From NCBI RefSeq assembly GCF_001507665.1, contig NZ_CP013910.1, positions 2,665,501 through 2,729,500 on the forward strand: a stretch of DNA of 64,000 bases. Direction: 5' to 3'. A program made the position numbers and the translations under genes. Shown piece by piece: positions 44,089 through 53,881 of this stretch (within the stretch, counting starts at the first letter, position 1; each line of letters opens with the position of its first letter). This DNA is from Deinococcus actinosclerus (GTDB lineage: Bacteria; Deinococcota; Deinococci; Deinococcales; Deinococcaceae). The notes below the pieces were generated by a model, which saw only the letters and a program-made list of their open reading frames with translations, was not told where the DNA came from and did no database searches.

Positions 44089-45852
44089 ATGAGTCTCCCG
44101 GCCCACCTGCACCCCTTCGAGGCGCTGCTCCCCCAGGAACCCGGCCCGGCGCGGGTGGACGCCCTGCTGGCCCTGTCGGCGCAGCCTCACCCGCTGGCGG
44201 AGCAGGCCGGACTGGCCGAGCAGGCCCGCACGCTGGCGGCGGCGCTGAACGACCCGGCCCGCACCGCCCACGCCGAGCTGCGCCTGGGATCGCTGCTGGA
44301 CGGCCCAGAGGCCCTGGCGCTGGTCCGGAGCGCCGCGCGGCGCTTCGAGCAGCTGCGAGACCCCGCACGGGAGCTGGCCTGCGCGGTCCGCGAGACGGCG
44401 CTGCTGGACGACCCGCACGCGCGGCTCTCGGCGCTGCTGCGCGCCGCCGCGCTGGCCGAGGAGGCCGCGCAGCCCCTGACGGAACTGACCCTGCGGGAGC
44501 AGCTCGGCGTGGCCCTGCGCCGCCTGGGCAGCGCCGACCGGGCGCGCGAGGCGTTCACGCGCGCGGCCGACCTGGCCGACACCCATGACGCGCGCGCGCA
44601 GGCCACCGGGGCCCTGCTGGGGCTGGGCGAACTGGCACTGGAGTCCGGGGCGCCGCAGGCCGCGCTGGACCCGCTGCGCGCGGCAGGGCACCTCACGCGG
44701 GGCGAGGGCACGGCCGCGCAGGCGCGTTCGCTGAGCGGACTGGGCCGCGCGTACGCGGCGCTGGGTGACCCGGCCCGGGCGGCGCGTTTTCTGGATGGGG
44801 CGCTCACGGTGGCAGAGGCAAAGGTCAGTCCTGACCCTGACCTGCTCGCCGCGCTGCTGGATGCCCGCGCCGCCACGCACGACGCGCAGCGGCAGCCGGC
44901 CGAGGCGCACGCCCTGCTGCGCCGCAGCCTCGCCCTGACGGAACACGGCCATCCCGACGGGCATGGGCAGACCCTGCTGGCCCTGGCGCGGCACCTCGCC
45001 GGGCAGGGCCGCGTGGATCAGGCCCGCGAGACGCTGAAGTGGGCGCTGCGGTACGGCCTGGAGCGCGCCCGCCCCGGGCTGGTCGCCGCCGCGCATCTCG
45101 CGCAGGCCGACCTGGCCGAGACCGGGGGGGACATGGCCGAGGCAGCGGCGCAGCTGCGCGCCTGGGCGGCCGCCCTGGAAGAGCAGCGCCGCCGCGACAC
45201 CGCCCGGGCGGCGCAGGTGCAGGAGGCCGTGCGCGCCGCGCAGGAGGCGCTGGCCTGCCGCGAGGCGAGGCGCGACACCCTGCTGCTGCTGGAGGGCACC
45301 ATGCAGGATGCCAGCACGCGGCTGGCCGCCATGCAGGTCATGCTGGAACGCTGGCGCAGCAGCTCGATGCTGGATACCGGGAGCGGCGCGCACTCGCGTT
45401 CCTTCGGGCTGGAGATCCTGGCGCTGCATTTCAACCGTTGCGTGCGTCTGCGCGCGCCGCTGGCCCTGGCGATCGTGGGGGTGGAGGTGCAGGCCCCGCC
45501 CACCGACGGCCCCGCCGACCTGTTCCTGAGCAATGTCCTGAGTGCGGTGGCGCGCGTGCTGGAGGGACAGGTGCGGGCGATGGACACGGTCGCGCGGTTC
45601 GACCGGTTCAAGTTCATGGTGATCTTTCCCGAGACCAGCCCGGACGGCGCGGTGCATCCGCTCGAACGCGTGACCGACCAGATCCGGACGTACGACTGGG
45701 GCGTGCCCGGCCTCGCCGGGACGGTCAGCGTGGCGGTGGGGCTGGTGGGACGCGGGTTCGTGCAGGGCGTGAACCTGCTGATCGACGCGGCGGACGCCGA
45801 GCACTACCGCGCGCGGCGGCAGGGACCGAACACCCTGAGTGTGGCCCGCTAG
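44089..45852 (+). CDS. TPR-repeat protein with degenerate GGDEF domain
   Basis: 587 aa from ATG 44089 (GGAGGG before it). Residues 20-385 form a helical TPR array (for example ATGALLGLGELALESGAPQA). A coiled-coil stretch (about 365-425) leads to a C-terminal domain with the layout of a diguanylate cyclase. The GGDEF signature is replaced: AMDTVARFDRFKFMVIFPET has DRFKF, and the metal-binding Asp of the first half is missing. It therefore probably lacks cyclase activity and may bind nucleotide or protein. No membrane segment. Confidence 0.8.
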   Translation: MSLPAHLHPFEALLPQEPGPARVDALLALSAQPHPLAEQAGLAEQARTLAAALNDPARTAHAELRLGSLLDGPEALALVRSAARRFEQLRDPARELACAVRETALLDDPHARLSALLRAAALAEEAAQPLTELTLREQLGVALRRLGSADRAREAFTRAADLADTHDARAQATGALLGLGELALESGAPQAALDPLRAAGHLTRGEGTAAQARSLSGLGRAYAALGDPARAARFLDGALTVAEAKVSPDPDLLAALLDARAATHDAQRQPAEAHALLRRSLALTEHGHPDGHGQTLLALARHLAGQGRVDQARETLKWALRYGLERARPGLVAAAHLAQADLAETGGDMAEAAAQLRAWAAALEEQRRRDTARAAQVQEAVRAAQEALACREARRDTLLLLEGTMQDASTRLAAMQVMLERWRSSSMLDTGSGAHSRSFGLEILALHFNRCVRLRAPLALAIVGVEVQAPPTDGPADLFLSNVLSAVARVLEGQVRAMDTVARFDRFKFMVIFPETSPDGAVHPLERVTDQIRTYDWGVPGLAGTVSVAVGLVGRGFVQGVNLLIDAADAEHYRARRQGPNTLSVAR

Positions 45853-45861
45853 CCGCGCCCC

Positions 45862-45897
45862 CAGTCACGCCGACAGTCACGCCCGCAGTCACGCCGG
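45862..45897. repeat. Three 12-bp tandem copies
   Basis: CAGTCACGCC followed by GA, CG or GG, starting at 45862, 45874 and 45886. The MFS stop codon falls inside the last copy. Confidence 0.65.
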
Positions 45898-47097
45898 GGC
45901 CGAGGACCGCCGCCGCGTCAGGCGGCCCTGCACGCGGCCTTCCAGGGCCAGCAGGAGCAGCGCCGCCCCGGCGGCCAGTCCGGCGATCACGACCCACATC
46001 CCGCCCGCGCCCAGCCGCTGGAGGAGCGCGCCGCCCAGCAGCGGGGCGAGCAGGGTGGCGAGCCCCGCCATGCTGCCCACCAGGCCGATGTAGGTGCCGC
46101 GCTGCTCGGGGGGGCCCAGTTCGCTGATGATGGTCTTGCTGATGCCGTAGGCGATGATCTCCCCCACCGTCCAGACCGCCACGGCCAGCATGTGCGCCCA
46201 CAGGGTGTGGGCCAGGGCGTGGCCCAGGAAGCCCACGCCGAGCAGCGCCGCGCCCAGGGCCTGCCAGCGCGGGTGGCCACTGCGGGCGATCAGGTGGCCC
46301 AGCGGCAGGCCCAGCAGCACGACCAGCGCGCCGTTCACCGCGAGCACCTGCCCGTACTGCGCGGCGCTGAAGCCCTGCTGCGCGAACACGACGGCCAGCA
46401 GCTTGTAGCTCTGGTAGGTCAGGCCGAACAGCAGCGACGCGAGGCAGAACTGCCACAGCAGCGTGTCTCTCGGCAGGAGCTGGCGGGCGCGGGCCGCCGC
46501 GTGCTGTGCGGGGCGGGCCGCGCGGGGGTACAGCAGCGTCAGCAGCAGCGCGTACGCGGCCATGGTCGCGGCGTCCAGCCAGAACAGCAGCCGCAGGGAA
46601 CGCCCGGCCAGCCAGCCGCCCAGGACGGGGGCAGTGGCGGCCCCGACGTTGATCGCCCAGTACAGCAGGTTGTACGCGCGGGTGCGCTGCGGGCCCTGCG
46701 TGAGGTCCGCCACGGCGGTGCTCGCGGCGGGTTTGTACAGCGCCGACAGCAGCGAGAACCCCAGCACGCCTGCCGCCGTCCACCAGAAGCCCTGCGCGAA
46801 GGACAGCGCCAGGATCATGACCGCGCCCCCGCTCAGGGCCAGGATCATGGTGAAGGCCGGGCCGCGCCGGTCGGTCAGCGGCCCGCTGAGGCCCTCGGAC
46901 ACGAAGCGGCCCAGGCCCAGCATCGCCAGGATCACGCTGACCTGCGTGACGCCCAGGTGCGCGTGCGCGGTCAGGTAGAAGCCCAGCAGCGGCACCACGA
47001 ACTCGCCCAGGCGGTTGAGCAGGGTGCCCCACCACAGCACCCAGAACCCGGTCGGGTAGGCGGAGGCGGCGCGGGTCAGGGCAGTCACGCGCGCCAT
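45889..47097 (-). CDS. MFS transporter
   Basis: 402 aa. About twelve hydrophobic segments. Starts MARVTALTRAASAYPTGFWV at ATG 47097 (TATAGC just upstream). The motif A region is at GRFVSEGLSGPLTDRRGPAF, and a second related loop at LPLGHLIARSGHPRWQ. Likely proton-driven exporter (DHA1-like); substrate not predictable. Its C-terminus ends in the tandem repeat. Confidence 0.9.
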   Translation of the reverse strand: MARVTALTRAASAYPTGFWVLWWGTLLNRLGEFVVPLLGFYLTAHAHLGVTQVSVILAMLGLGRFVSEGLSGPLTDRRGPAFTMILALSGGAVMILALSFAQGFWWTAAGVLGFSLLSALYKPAASTAVADLTQGPQRTRAYNLLYWAINVGAATAPVLGGWLAGRSLRLLFWLDAATMAAYALLLTLLYPRAARPAQHAAARARQLLPRDTLLWQFCLASLLFGLTYQSYKLLAVVFAQQGFSAAQYGQVLAVNGALVVLLGLPLGHLIARSGHPRWQALGAALLGVGFLGHALAHTLWAHMLAVAVWTVGEIIAYGISKTIISELGPPEQRGTYIGLVGSMAGLATLLAPLLGGALLQRLGAGGMWVVIAGLAAGAALLLLALEGRVQGRLTRRRSSAPA

Positions 47098-47168
47098 GCT
47101 ATACGGCCTCTGGTTGAATGGTTTGCAGAACCGTGCAGTCCGGGCAGGGGCAGCCGCCACTCAGCACA

Positions 47169-47201
47169 GGGGCCCGGGCTGCCGCGTGGCGTCCGGGCCC
47201 C
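47169..47201 (-). terminator. Hairpin after the acetate symporter genes
   Basis: GGGGCCCGG (47169-47177) and CCGGGCCCC (47193-47201) around a 15-base loop, 15 bases after the actP stop. No T run. Confidence 0.5.
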
Positions 47202-47216
47202 CCCTCCACGTGCGGG

Positions 47217-48809
47217 TCAGTCGTGTGCGGCGACGCTGCCGTCCACGCCGGCGCCGGTGTAGGCGCGGAACTGCATGTCCTCGAAGGTGCGGTCGTCTTC
47301 GGGGGTGTGGCGGCGGGCGCCGATCAGGGTGCCCAGGTACGCGAACAGGAATCCGGCGGGGATGCTGATGATGCCGGGGTTCTCCAGCGGGAAGATCGCG
47401 TTGGCCTGGATCAGGTGGCGGCCGGTGGTCAGGGTATCCGGGTCGATCTTCATGATGTTGGGGCTGATGGCGATCAGCAGCAGGGTGAACAGGATGCCGC
47501 CCACGATGCCCCACATGGCGCCGGTGGCGTTGAAGCGGCGCCAGAACAGCGTGAACAGGATGACCGGCAGGTTGGCGCTGGCGGCCAGGGCGAAGGCCAG
47601 CGCGACCAGGAAGGCGACGTTCTGGGTCTTGGCGGCGAGGCCCAGCAGGATCGCGGCGATGCCGACGGCGACGGTGGCGAGGCGGGCGACGCGGAACTGG
47701 TCCTTCTCACTGGCCTGGCCGCCCTTGAGGACGCCGTTGTAGATGTCGTGCGTGAAGCTGGTGGACGCGCTGATGGTCAGGCCCGCGACGACGGCGAGGA
47801 TCGTGGCGAAGGCGACGGCGGTCACGAAGGCCAGCCCGAATTCACCGCCGGCGGTGCCTGCCCCGCCGAACAGGGCCTGGGCCAGCAGCGGCGCGGCCAT
47901 GTTGCCGGCCTTGTTGGCGGCCTCGATGGCGTCCTTGCCGAGCAGCACGTTGGCGGCGTTGCCCATGAAGGCGGTCATGACGTAGAACGCGCCGATCAGC
48001 GCCATGGCCCACACGACGCTCTTGCGGGCGTCCTGCGCGGTGGGGACGGTGAAGAAGCGCACGAGGATGTGCGGCAGTCCGGCGGTCCCGAGGACCAGCG
48101 CGAGGCACAGGCTGATCAGGTCGACCGGGTTGGTGTATTTCACACCTGCACCGAGGAAGGGGGCGCCGTTCTTCGCTTCCACCTGGCCAAGCAGGTTGGA
48201 GAAGCTCCAGCCGAAGCGGTTGAGGATCAGGACGGTCATGACGATGGTGGCGAACATCAGCAGCATGGCCTTGATGATCTGCACCCAGGTGGTGGCGAGC
48301 ATGCCGCCCACCACCACGTAGATGATCATCAGCACGCCCACGAGCGGGATGGCGAGATCGGCGCTGATCGCCCCCTTGGAGAGCAGGCTGATCAGGGAGC
48401 CGGCGCCGACGACCTGCGCGATCATGTAGAAGGTGCTGATCACGATGGTGCTCACGGCGGCGTAGGTGCGCACGCGCGGGTCTTTCAGGCGGTACACGAG
48501 CATGTCGGCCAGGGTGTACTTGCCGAGGTTGCGCAGCGGTTCAGCCACGATGAACAGCACGGTCAGGTACGCGATAAACCACCCGACCGAGTACATGAAG
48601 CCGTCGTAGCCGTTCAGGGCGATCAGTCCGGTGATGCCCAGGAAGCTGGCGGCGCTCATGTAATCGCCGGCGATGGCGATGCCGTTCTGGGTGGCGCTGA
48701 TGCGGCCGCCCGCGACGTAGAAGTCCCCGGCGCTGGTGTTGCGCTTGCTGGCCCAGAAGGTGACGGCCAGCGTGACGGCCACGATGATCGCGGCGAGCAG
48801 GAAGGTCAC
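47217..48809 (-). CDS. actP: Cation/acetate symporter ActP
   Basis: 530 aa. Sodium:solute symporter family, 13 or so membrane segments. [37 protein letters not shown] and [23 protein letters not shown] are the ActP signature stretches. The start overlaps the DUF485 stop (ATGA), the usual yjcH-actP order. Takes up acetate for acs. Confidence 0.95.
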   Translation of the reverse strand: MTFLLAAIIVAVTLAVTFWASKRNTSAGDFYVAGGRISATQNGIAIAGDYMSAASFLGITGLIALNGYDGFMYSVGWFIAYLTVLFIVAEPLRNLGKYTLADMLVYRLKDPRVRTYAAVSTIVISTFYMIAQVVGAGSLISLLSKGAISADLAIPLVGVLMIIYVVVGGMLATTWVQIIKAMLLMFATIVMTVLILNRFGWSFSNLLGQVEAKNGAPFLGAGVKYTNPVDLISLCLALVLGTAGLPHILVRFFTVPTAQDARKSVVWAMALIGAFYVMTAFMGNAANVLLGKDAIEAANKAGNMAAPLLAQALFGGAGTAGGEFGLAFVTAVAFATILAVVAGLTISASTSFTHDIYNGVLKGGQASEKDQFRVARLATVAVGIAAILLGLAAKTQNVAFLVALAFALAASANLPVILFTLFWRRFNATGAMWGIVGGILFTLLLIAISPNIMKIDPDTLTTGRHLIQANAIFPLENPGIISIPAGFLFAYLGTLIGARRHTPEDDRTFEDMQFRAYTGAGVDGSVAAHD

Positions 48810-49096
48810 GCGCGGGCCTCCTGCGCCAGCCGGTCGAAGGTCCGCGCCTTGACGACGTAGATGTAGGCCATGACCCAGCCCATGATGAACTCGGCGAAGG
48901 CCAGGACGTACCCGAAGGTGACGTTCCCGAAGACCTTGGTAGCCATCAGGGGCTTGTTGTAGCCGGCCAGGACGGGCAGCAGGAAATACAGCACCAGGAA
49001 CGTCAGGGTCATGGTGAGCGTGAAGGCGTTGCGCTGCGCGACCAGTTGCTGGTACGCGGCGTTACGCGCGGCGGGTGGGGCGCTGGATACCGTCAT
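48806..49096 (-). CDS. DUF485 domain membrane protein (YjcH-like)
   Basis: 96 aa. Two membrane segments (about residues 28-48 and 58-82). [20 protein letters not shown] and [15 protein letters not shown] are typical. GGAGGTCGTC precedes the ATG. Always found before actP and presumed to assist it. Confidence 0.93.
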   Translation of the reverse strand: MTVSSAPPAARNAAYQQLVAQRNAFTLTMTLTFLVLYFLLPVLAGYNKPLMATKVFGNVTFGYVLAFAEFIMGWVMAYIYVVKARTFDRLAQEARA

Positions 49097-49199
49097 GACG
49101 ACCTCCGGGGATGGGGGTGTGCGGTCGGTCGCGGCCGGCCGCGCGGGCCTGGGTTGTGGACGTTGCGCTCAGGGTAGTCGGACAGGCGCCCCGCCGCAA

Positions 49200-49215
49200 T
49201 GCACCCGGTTCAAGC
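49200..49215. promoter_or_regulatory. Motif shared with acs (symporter copy)
   Basis: TGCACCCGGTTCAAGC, one base different from the copy at 42742-42757 and in the same orientation relative to its minus-strand target. It is 104 bases before the DUF485 start. A possible -10 TACCCT (minus) lies about 30 bases downstream of it. Confidence 0.5.
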
Positions 49216-49315
49216 TTCTCGTTCCTGCTCGCGGGACAGCTGGGGGCGTGTGGGCCGGCAGAATTGCGAACCGACCCGCCAAGTTCCCACCGGCAGGCGC
49301 GTATGCTGCGGGGCA

Positions 49316-50320
49316 ATGCTCGACCTGCTGGGAAGGCCCCTGCGCGACCTGCGCATCAGCGTGACGGACCGCTGCAACCTGCGCTGCACGTACTGCATGC
49401 CGGCGGACGTGTTCGGGCCGGACTACGCCTTCCTGCCGCGCGCCGAACTGCTGAGTTTCGAGGAGATCGAGCGGCTGGCGCGCGCGTTCGTGGCGCTGGG
49501 CGTGCGCAAGCTGCGCGTCACGGGCGGCGAGCCGACCCTGCGGCGCGACCTGCCCACCCTGATCGCGGCCCTGGCGGCCATTCCGGACGTGGAGGACGTG
49601 GCGATGACCACGAACGGCCTGCTGCTGCCGCGCGTGGCGGCGGACCTGAAGGCGGCGGGCCTGCGGCGGGTGACGGTCAGCATCGACAGCCTCGACCCGG
49701 AGGTGTTCGGGCGCATGAACGGGCTGGGCACGCATCCGCAGAAGGTCATGGACGGGATCGAGGCGGCCCTGACGGCCGGGCTGGGCGTGAAGGTGAACAC
49801 GGTGGTGCAGCGCGGCGTGAACGACGCGGGCCTGCGCGAGCTGTGGCTGGCGCTGCGCGAGCTGGCCCCAGTGCGGTTCATCGAGTTCATGGACGTGGGG
49901 AACCACAACGGCTGGAACCTGGACAGCGTGGTGCCCAGCCGCGAGGTCCTGGCCCGGCTGGGGGGCGGGGCGGGGGCCGCGCATTTCCAGCCGCTGCGCG
50001 CGGACTACCGGGGCGAGGTGGCCTCGCGGTACGCCGATCCCGAGGGCCGCGAGGTGGGGCTGATCAGTTCGGTGACCGCGCCGTTCTGCGGCGACTGCTC
50101 GCGGGCGCGGATCTCGGCGGTGGGGGTGCTGTACACCTGTCTGTTCGCGTCGGGCGGCACGGATCTGCGCGCGGCGCTGCGGGGCGGGGCCTCGGACGCG
50201 GCGCTGCGGGAGCTGATCGCGGGCGTGTGGGCGGGCCGCGAAGACCGCTACAGCGAGGAGCGCGGCGAGGCCACGGCAGCCCTGCGCCCGAAGGTGGAGA
50301 TGTCGCATATCGGCGGCTGA
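49316..50320 (+). CDS. moaA: GTP 3',8-cyclase MoaA
   Basis: 334 aa. Radical SAM enzyme for the first step of molybdenum cofactor synthesis. The CxxxCxxC cluster is C20, C24, C27 (DRCNLRCTYCMP), followed by RVTGGEPTLRRDL. The second cluster, APFCGDC...CLF, is near the C-terminus, and it ends in GG as MoaA should. ATG 49316 is 8 bases after TATGCT (49302-49307), leaderless style. Confidence 0.96.
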   Translation: MLDLLGRPLRDLRISVTDRCNLRCTYCMPADVFGPDYAFLPRAELLSFEEIERLARAFVALGVRKLRVTGGEPTLRRDLPTLIAALAAIPDVEDVAMTTNGLLLPRVAADLKAAGLRRVTVSIDSLDPEVFGRMNGLGTHPQKVMDGIEAALTAGLGVKVNTVVQRGVNDAGLRELWLALRELAPVRFIEFMDVGNHNGWNLDSVVPSREVLARLGGGAGAAHFQPLRADYRGEVASRYADPEGREVGLISSVTAPFCGDCSRARISAVGVLYTCLFASGGTDLRAALRGGASDAALRELIAGVWAGREDRYSEERGEATAALRPKVEMSHIGG

Positions 50321-50395
50321 TCGCTTGGCAGATGACAGGTCGTGGCCCGGTCAGCACTGCCTAACGCTCGTTGTCTCGCCCCGCGTGACAGCTAG

Positions 50396-50405
50396 ACAAG
50401 CTTGT
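50396..50405. promoter_or_regulatory. Possible operator before the GntR gene
   Basis: Perfect palindrome ACAAGCTTGT, followed by TGTACTCTGGACACTA with TGT/ACA half-sites. TTGTCT (50371) and TAAACT (50418) are loose promoter hexamers around it. An autoregulatory GntR site is the simplest reading. Confidence 0.35.
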
Positions 50406-50461
50406 GTACTCTGGACACTAAACTTAAGATGAACAAGGCACCGCCCGCCAGCGGAACGCCC

Positions 50462-51164
<703 letters not shown>

Positions 51165-51169
51165 GCTCT

Positions 51170-51211
51170 GGGCTGTGGGCCATGCGCGAACCACGCTGTG
51201 GCCCACAGCCC
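51170..51211. repeat. Perfect 13-bp inverted repeat after the GntR gene
   Basis: GGGCTGTGGGCCA (51170-51182) and TGGCCCACAGCCC (51199-51211), 16-base loop. It sits between convergent genes with no T run. The CTGTGGGC phrase is typical of dispersed intergenic repeats. Confidence 0.7.
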
Positions 51212-51278
51212 ATACCCCAGAACCGATCAGCAGAAAAGCGCCGCCTCCATCTCTGGGGGCGGCGCCTGCTTTCGGATC

Positions 51279-51632
<354 letters not shown>

Positions 51633-51637
51633 CTACT

Positions 51638-51838
<201 letters not shown>

Positions 51839-51967
51839 GTGCATGCCTCCTTCGTAGTCCGGTCGCTCGTCTGGGACGGCTTCCGTCTGGGGTTCGGGCC
51901 GCCTGGGCGGGCGCGTACGCGCCGCAAGTAGGCTGTTGGTCGCCCTGCCCCGCTTGACCAAGAGAGA

Positions 51968-51997
51968 ATTCTACGCGAGCCCGCCACGGCTGGTCAA
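51968..51997 (-). promoter_or_regulatory. Promoter of rpmI-rplT
   Basis: Minus strand TTGACC (51992-51997), 18-base spacer, TAGAAT (51968-51973). The leader is about 123 bases and contains the 14-bp palindrome GGCGCGTACGCGCC; an L20-type control region is possible. The -35 overlaps the stop of the GNAT gene. Confidence 0.65.
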
Positions 51998-52809
51998 GGC
52001 GCAGGAGACGCCGGGATGGGCGCGGCGCTGAAATCCAGCTGCGTGGACACCAGCCGCGCGCCGTGCCGGTCGAACAGGCGGCGCATGGCGTGGTTGCCGG
52101 CCTCCGTACCGCCCACATGCGTCCCGAAGGTCTGCGCGGCGAGGTGCAGCAGATGCGCGTGCAGCCGCCCCCCGAAGCCCTGGCCGCGCCTGTGGGGCAG
52201 GACGCCGATCAGGTGGATCCCGGCCGTGTCGGGCCGACCGCTGGCCCCCAGGGCCGCCAGGGCCACCACCTCGCCCGCGTGGGTCAGGGCGTACAGCGTC
52301 CAGTCCTCGCCCGGCGTCCAGTCCTCGCGGCCCAGGGCGGCCAGGGCCGCCGCCACGCCGGGGTCATTCACGGTCACGGGCTGAACGTGGGGGTCGGCCG
52401 GGTACGGCCGGGCGCGGAGGTCCGCCGTCTCGTACACGACGTTCGTCTCCTGTAGGGCCCACCCGGCGGCCTGGGCGTCTTCGCGGCGAAGCGGCGCCTG
52501 GGTGGAGACGAGGATCAGGCGCGGGGCTGCCGCGCGCAGTTCACGCAGGAAGGCGGTCAGCGCCTCGGCAGGCACGTCCTCGCGCAGCTGCGGGAACAGG
52601 GGAACCCGCGGGTTGGTGGGACGCAGGCAGACGCCCTCCACCCCACGCGGCGAACGCAGGATGAGGTACTGCTCGGGACGCAGCGCTCCAGCCTCGATCC
52701 GCGAGCGGGTGAAGGTCAGGCGCCGCCCGGCCTCGGCCGGATCGGAAATCAGGGCGACGACATCGGTCAGCGTGTCAGGCTGGGCCGCTTCAAGGGTGTA
52801 GGTGTTCAG
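51994..52809 (-). CDS. GNAT family N-acetyltransferase, apparent CTG start
   Basis: 271 aa from CTG 52809 (product would begin MNTYTLEAAQPDTLTDVVAL). A GAGGT lies 7 bases before that CTG. Between it and an in-frame TGA at 52852 there is no ATG, GTG or TTG. The only standard start is a GTG at 52641, which would cut off 56 residues of well-behaved coding sequence. The C-terminal half is the GNAT core: LIGVLPHRRGQGFGGRLHAH then EAGNHAMRRLFDRHGARLV. The N-terminal half looks like a diverged second GNAT fold. Confidence 0.75.
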   Translation of the reverse strand: MNTYTLEAAQPDTLTDVVALISDPAEAGRRLTFTRSRIEAGALRPEQYLILRSPRGVEGVCLRPTNPRVPLFPQLREDVPAEALTAFLRELRAAAPRLILVSTQAPLRREDAQAAGWALQETNVVYETADLRARPYPADPHVQPVTVNDPGVAAALAALGREDWTPGEDWTLYALTHAGEVVALAALGASGRPDTAGIHLIGVLPHRRGQGFGGRLHAHLLHLAAQTFGTHVGGTEAGNHAMRRLFDRHGARLVSTQLDFSAAPIPASPAP

Positions 52810-52851
52810 GTGGGGAACCTCGGCGTGGGCCGGGGCGTCCGCCGGACAGGA

Positions 52852-52905
52852 TCAGGCAGGGGCCCCGGTGGGAACGATCAGTGCAGCAGGCAGATTTCGT
52901 GTCAT
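52852..52905 (-). CDS. 17-codon ORF ahead of the GNAT gene
   Basis: MTRNLPAALIVPTGAPA, with GGAGG four bases before ATG 52905. Its TGA is in the same frame as the GNAT gene that follows, 42 bases before that gene's CTG. It could be a leader peptide, or the true N-terminus of the GNAT gene separated by an in-frame stop. Confidence 0.4.
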   Translation of the reverse strand: MTRNLPAALIVPTGAPA

Positions 52906-52992
52906 AGGACCTCCGGGGGACAGCGGGAATACGGCACGCTAGCGCCCCCCGGCCCGCCAGGGTGCCGCAGGTGCCCGCTCAGGCCAGAGGAA

Positions 52993-53265
52993 CTAGCGGG
53001 TGCGGTCGCGCAGATACTCGTCACGCACGCGGCGCAGCAGGTCCGCGCGGCTGGCGTCCGGGTGGCGGCGGCGCTGCGCGATCACGCCCCGTTCGATGGC
53101 GCCCCGGTTGCCGCGCGTCAGGCGCAGGAGTTCCTCCTCCAGCGCCCGTTCGGCGCGCGGGCCACTGCCCCGCGACGCTGAACGGGCGCCGCGCAGGTTC
53201 CGCGTGGCGTGCAGCAGCACCCACACGAACGCCGCCAGCAGCAGGATCAGCAGCAGCGCGTCCAC
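52993..53265 (-). CDS. Small membrane-anchored hypothetical protein
   Basis: 90 aa from GTG 53265 (TGAGG six bases upstream). One N-terminal membrane segment, DALLLILLLAAFVWVLLHA, then a basic, helical cytoplasmic part rich in Arg with repeated RGxxE/R patterns. It starts 8 bases after the DinB-like gene ends, so probably co-transcribed. Function unknown. Confidence 0.65.
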   Translation of the reverse strand: MDALLLILLLAAFVWVLLHATRNLRGARSASRGSGPRAERALEEELLRLTRGNRGAIERGVIAQRRRHPDASRADLLRRVRDEYLRDRTR

Positions 53266-53273
53266 GCGGAGCC

Positions 53274-53726
53274 TCAGCCCATCTTGATGAACATGGGAGG
53301 TTTCACGCCGATCATGCGGGCCATCAGCCACACCTGCCCCTTGTGGTGCGCCTCGTGCGTGATGATCGTATCGATCAGCGCCGCGACCGGCATCTCGCGC
53401 CCCCCGAAGGCAGGCACGCGGCGCGACAGGTCCTCGTCACTCAGGGCGCTGATGGCCGCCAGGGCGCGTTCCTGCGAGTCCCACAGGCGGCCGCGCGCCT
53501 CGGTCAGCGTGGCGCTGGGTTCCGGCATCGCGCCGGGGGCCTGACCCTGCACCATGTTCAGGAAGCGGTCGGCGCTGGCGGACAGGTGATCGGCCAGCCC
53601 GATGAAGCTCATGCCGCCGTCCCACGCGGCGAACGTCCCCTGCTCCTCGGGCAGCGTCTCGAGCAGGTCGAGCAGGGCGGAACGGTGGGCCTGGAAGGTG
53701 CGGGCAAGGACGGCGCTGCGGTTCAT
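53274..53726 (-). CDS. DinB family protein
   Basis: 150 aa. Four-helix-bundle putative metalloenzyme. The His ligands are in LADHLSASADRF and THEAHHKGQVWLMARM. ATG 53726 has TATGCT seven bases upstream, so a leaderless mRNA. DinB-like (DUF664/YfiT) proteins are numerous in Deinococcus, some damage-induced; no damage-response motif is seen here. Confidence 0.88.
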   Translation of the reverse strand: MNRSAVLARTFQAHRSALLDLLETLPEEQGTFAAWDGGMSFIGLADHLSASADRFLNMVQGQAPGAMPEPSATLTEARGRLWDSQERALAAISALSDEDLSRRVPAFGGREMPVAALIDTIITHEAHHKGQVWLMARMIGVKPPMFIKMG

Positions 53727-53881
53727 GTCCGGCAGCATACCCAGACCAGGGCCAGCCGACCAGCCAGCCGCGCCGGCCGCCCCCCGGAGGAGGCGCAGCT
53801 CGCCGGCGCGGGACGGTGAATCCTCACGTTTCCTTCAGCGGGCCTCACGCAGCGTCAGGCGACATGGCGAACAGTGAAGCC

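Noticed and set aside
45725..47035. Alternative-frame protein over the MFS gene with GVTxGVT repeats
   Set aside because: It is the tandem DNA repeat read in another frame over a conserved transporter.
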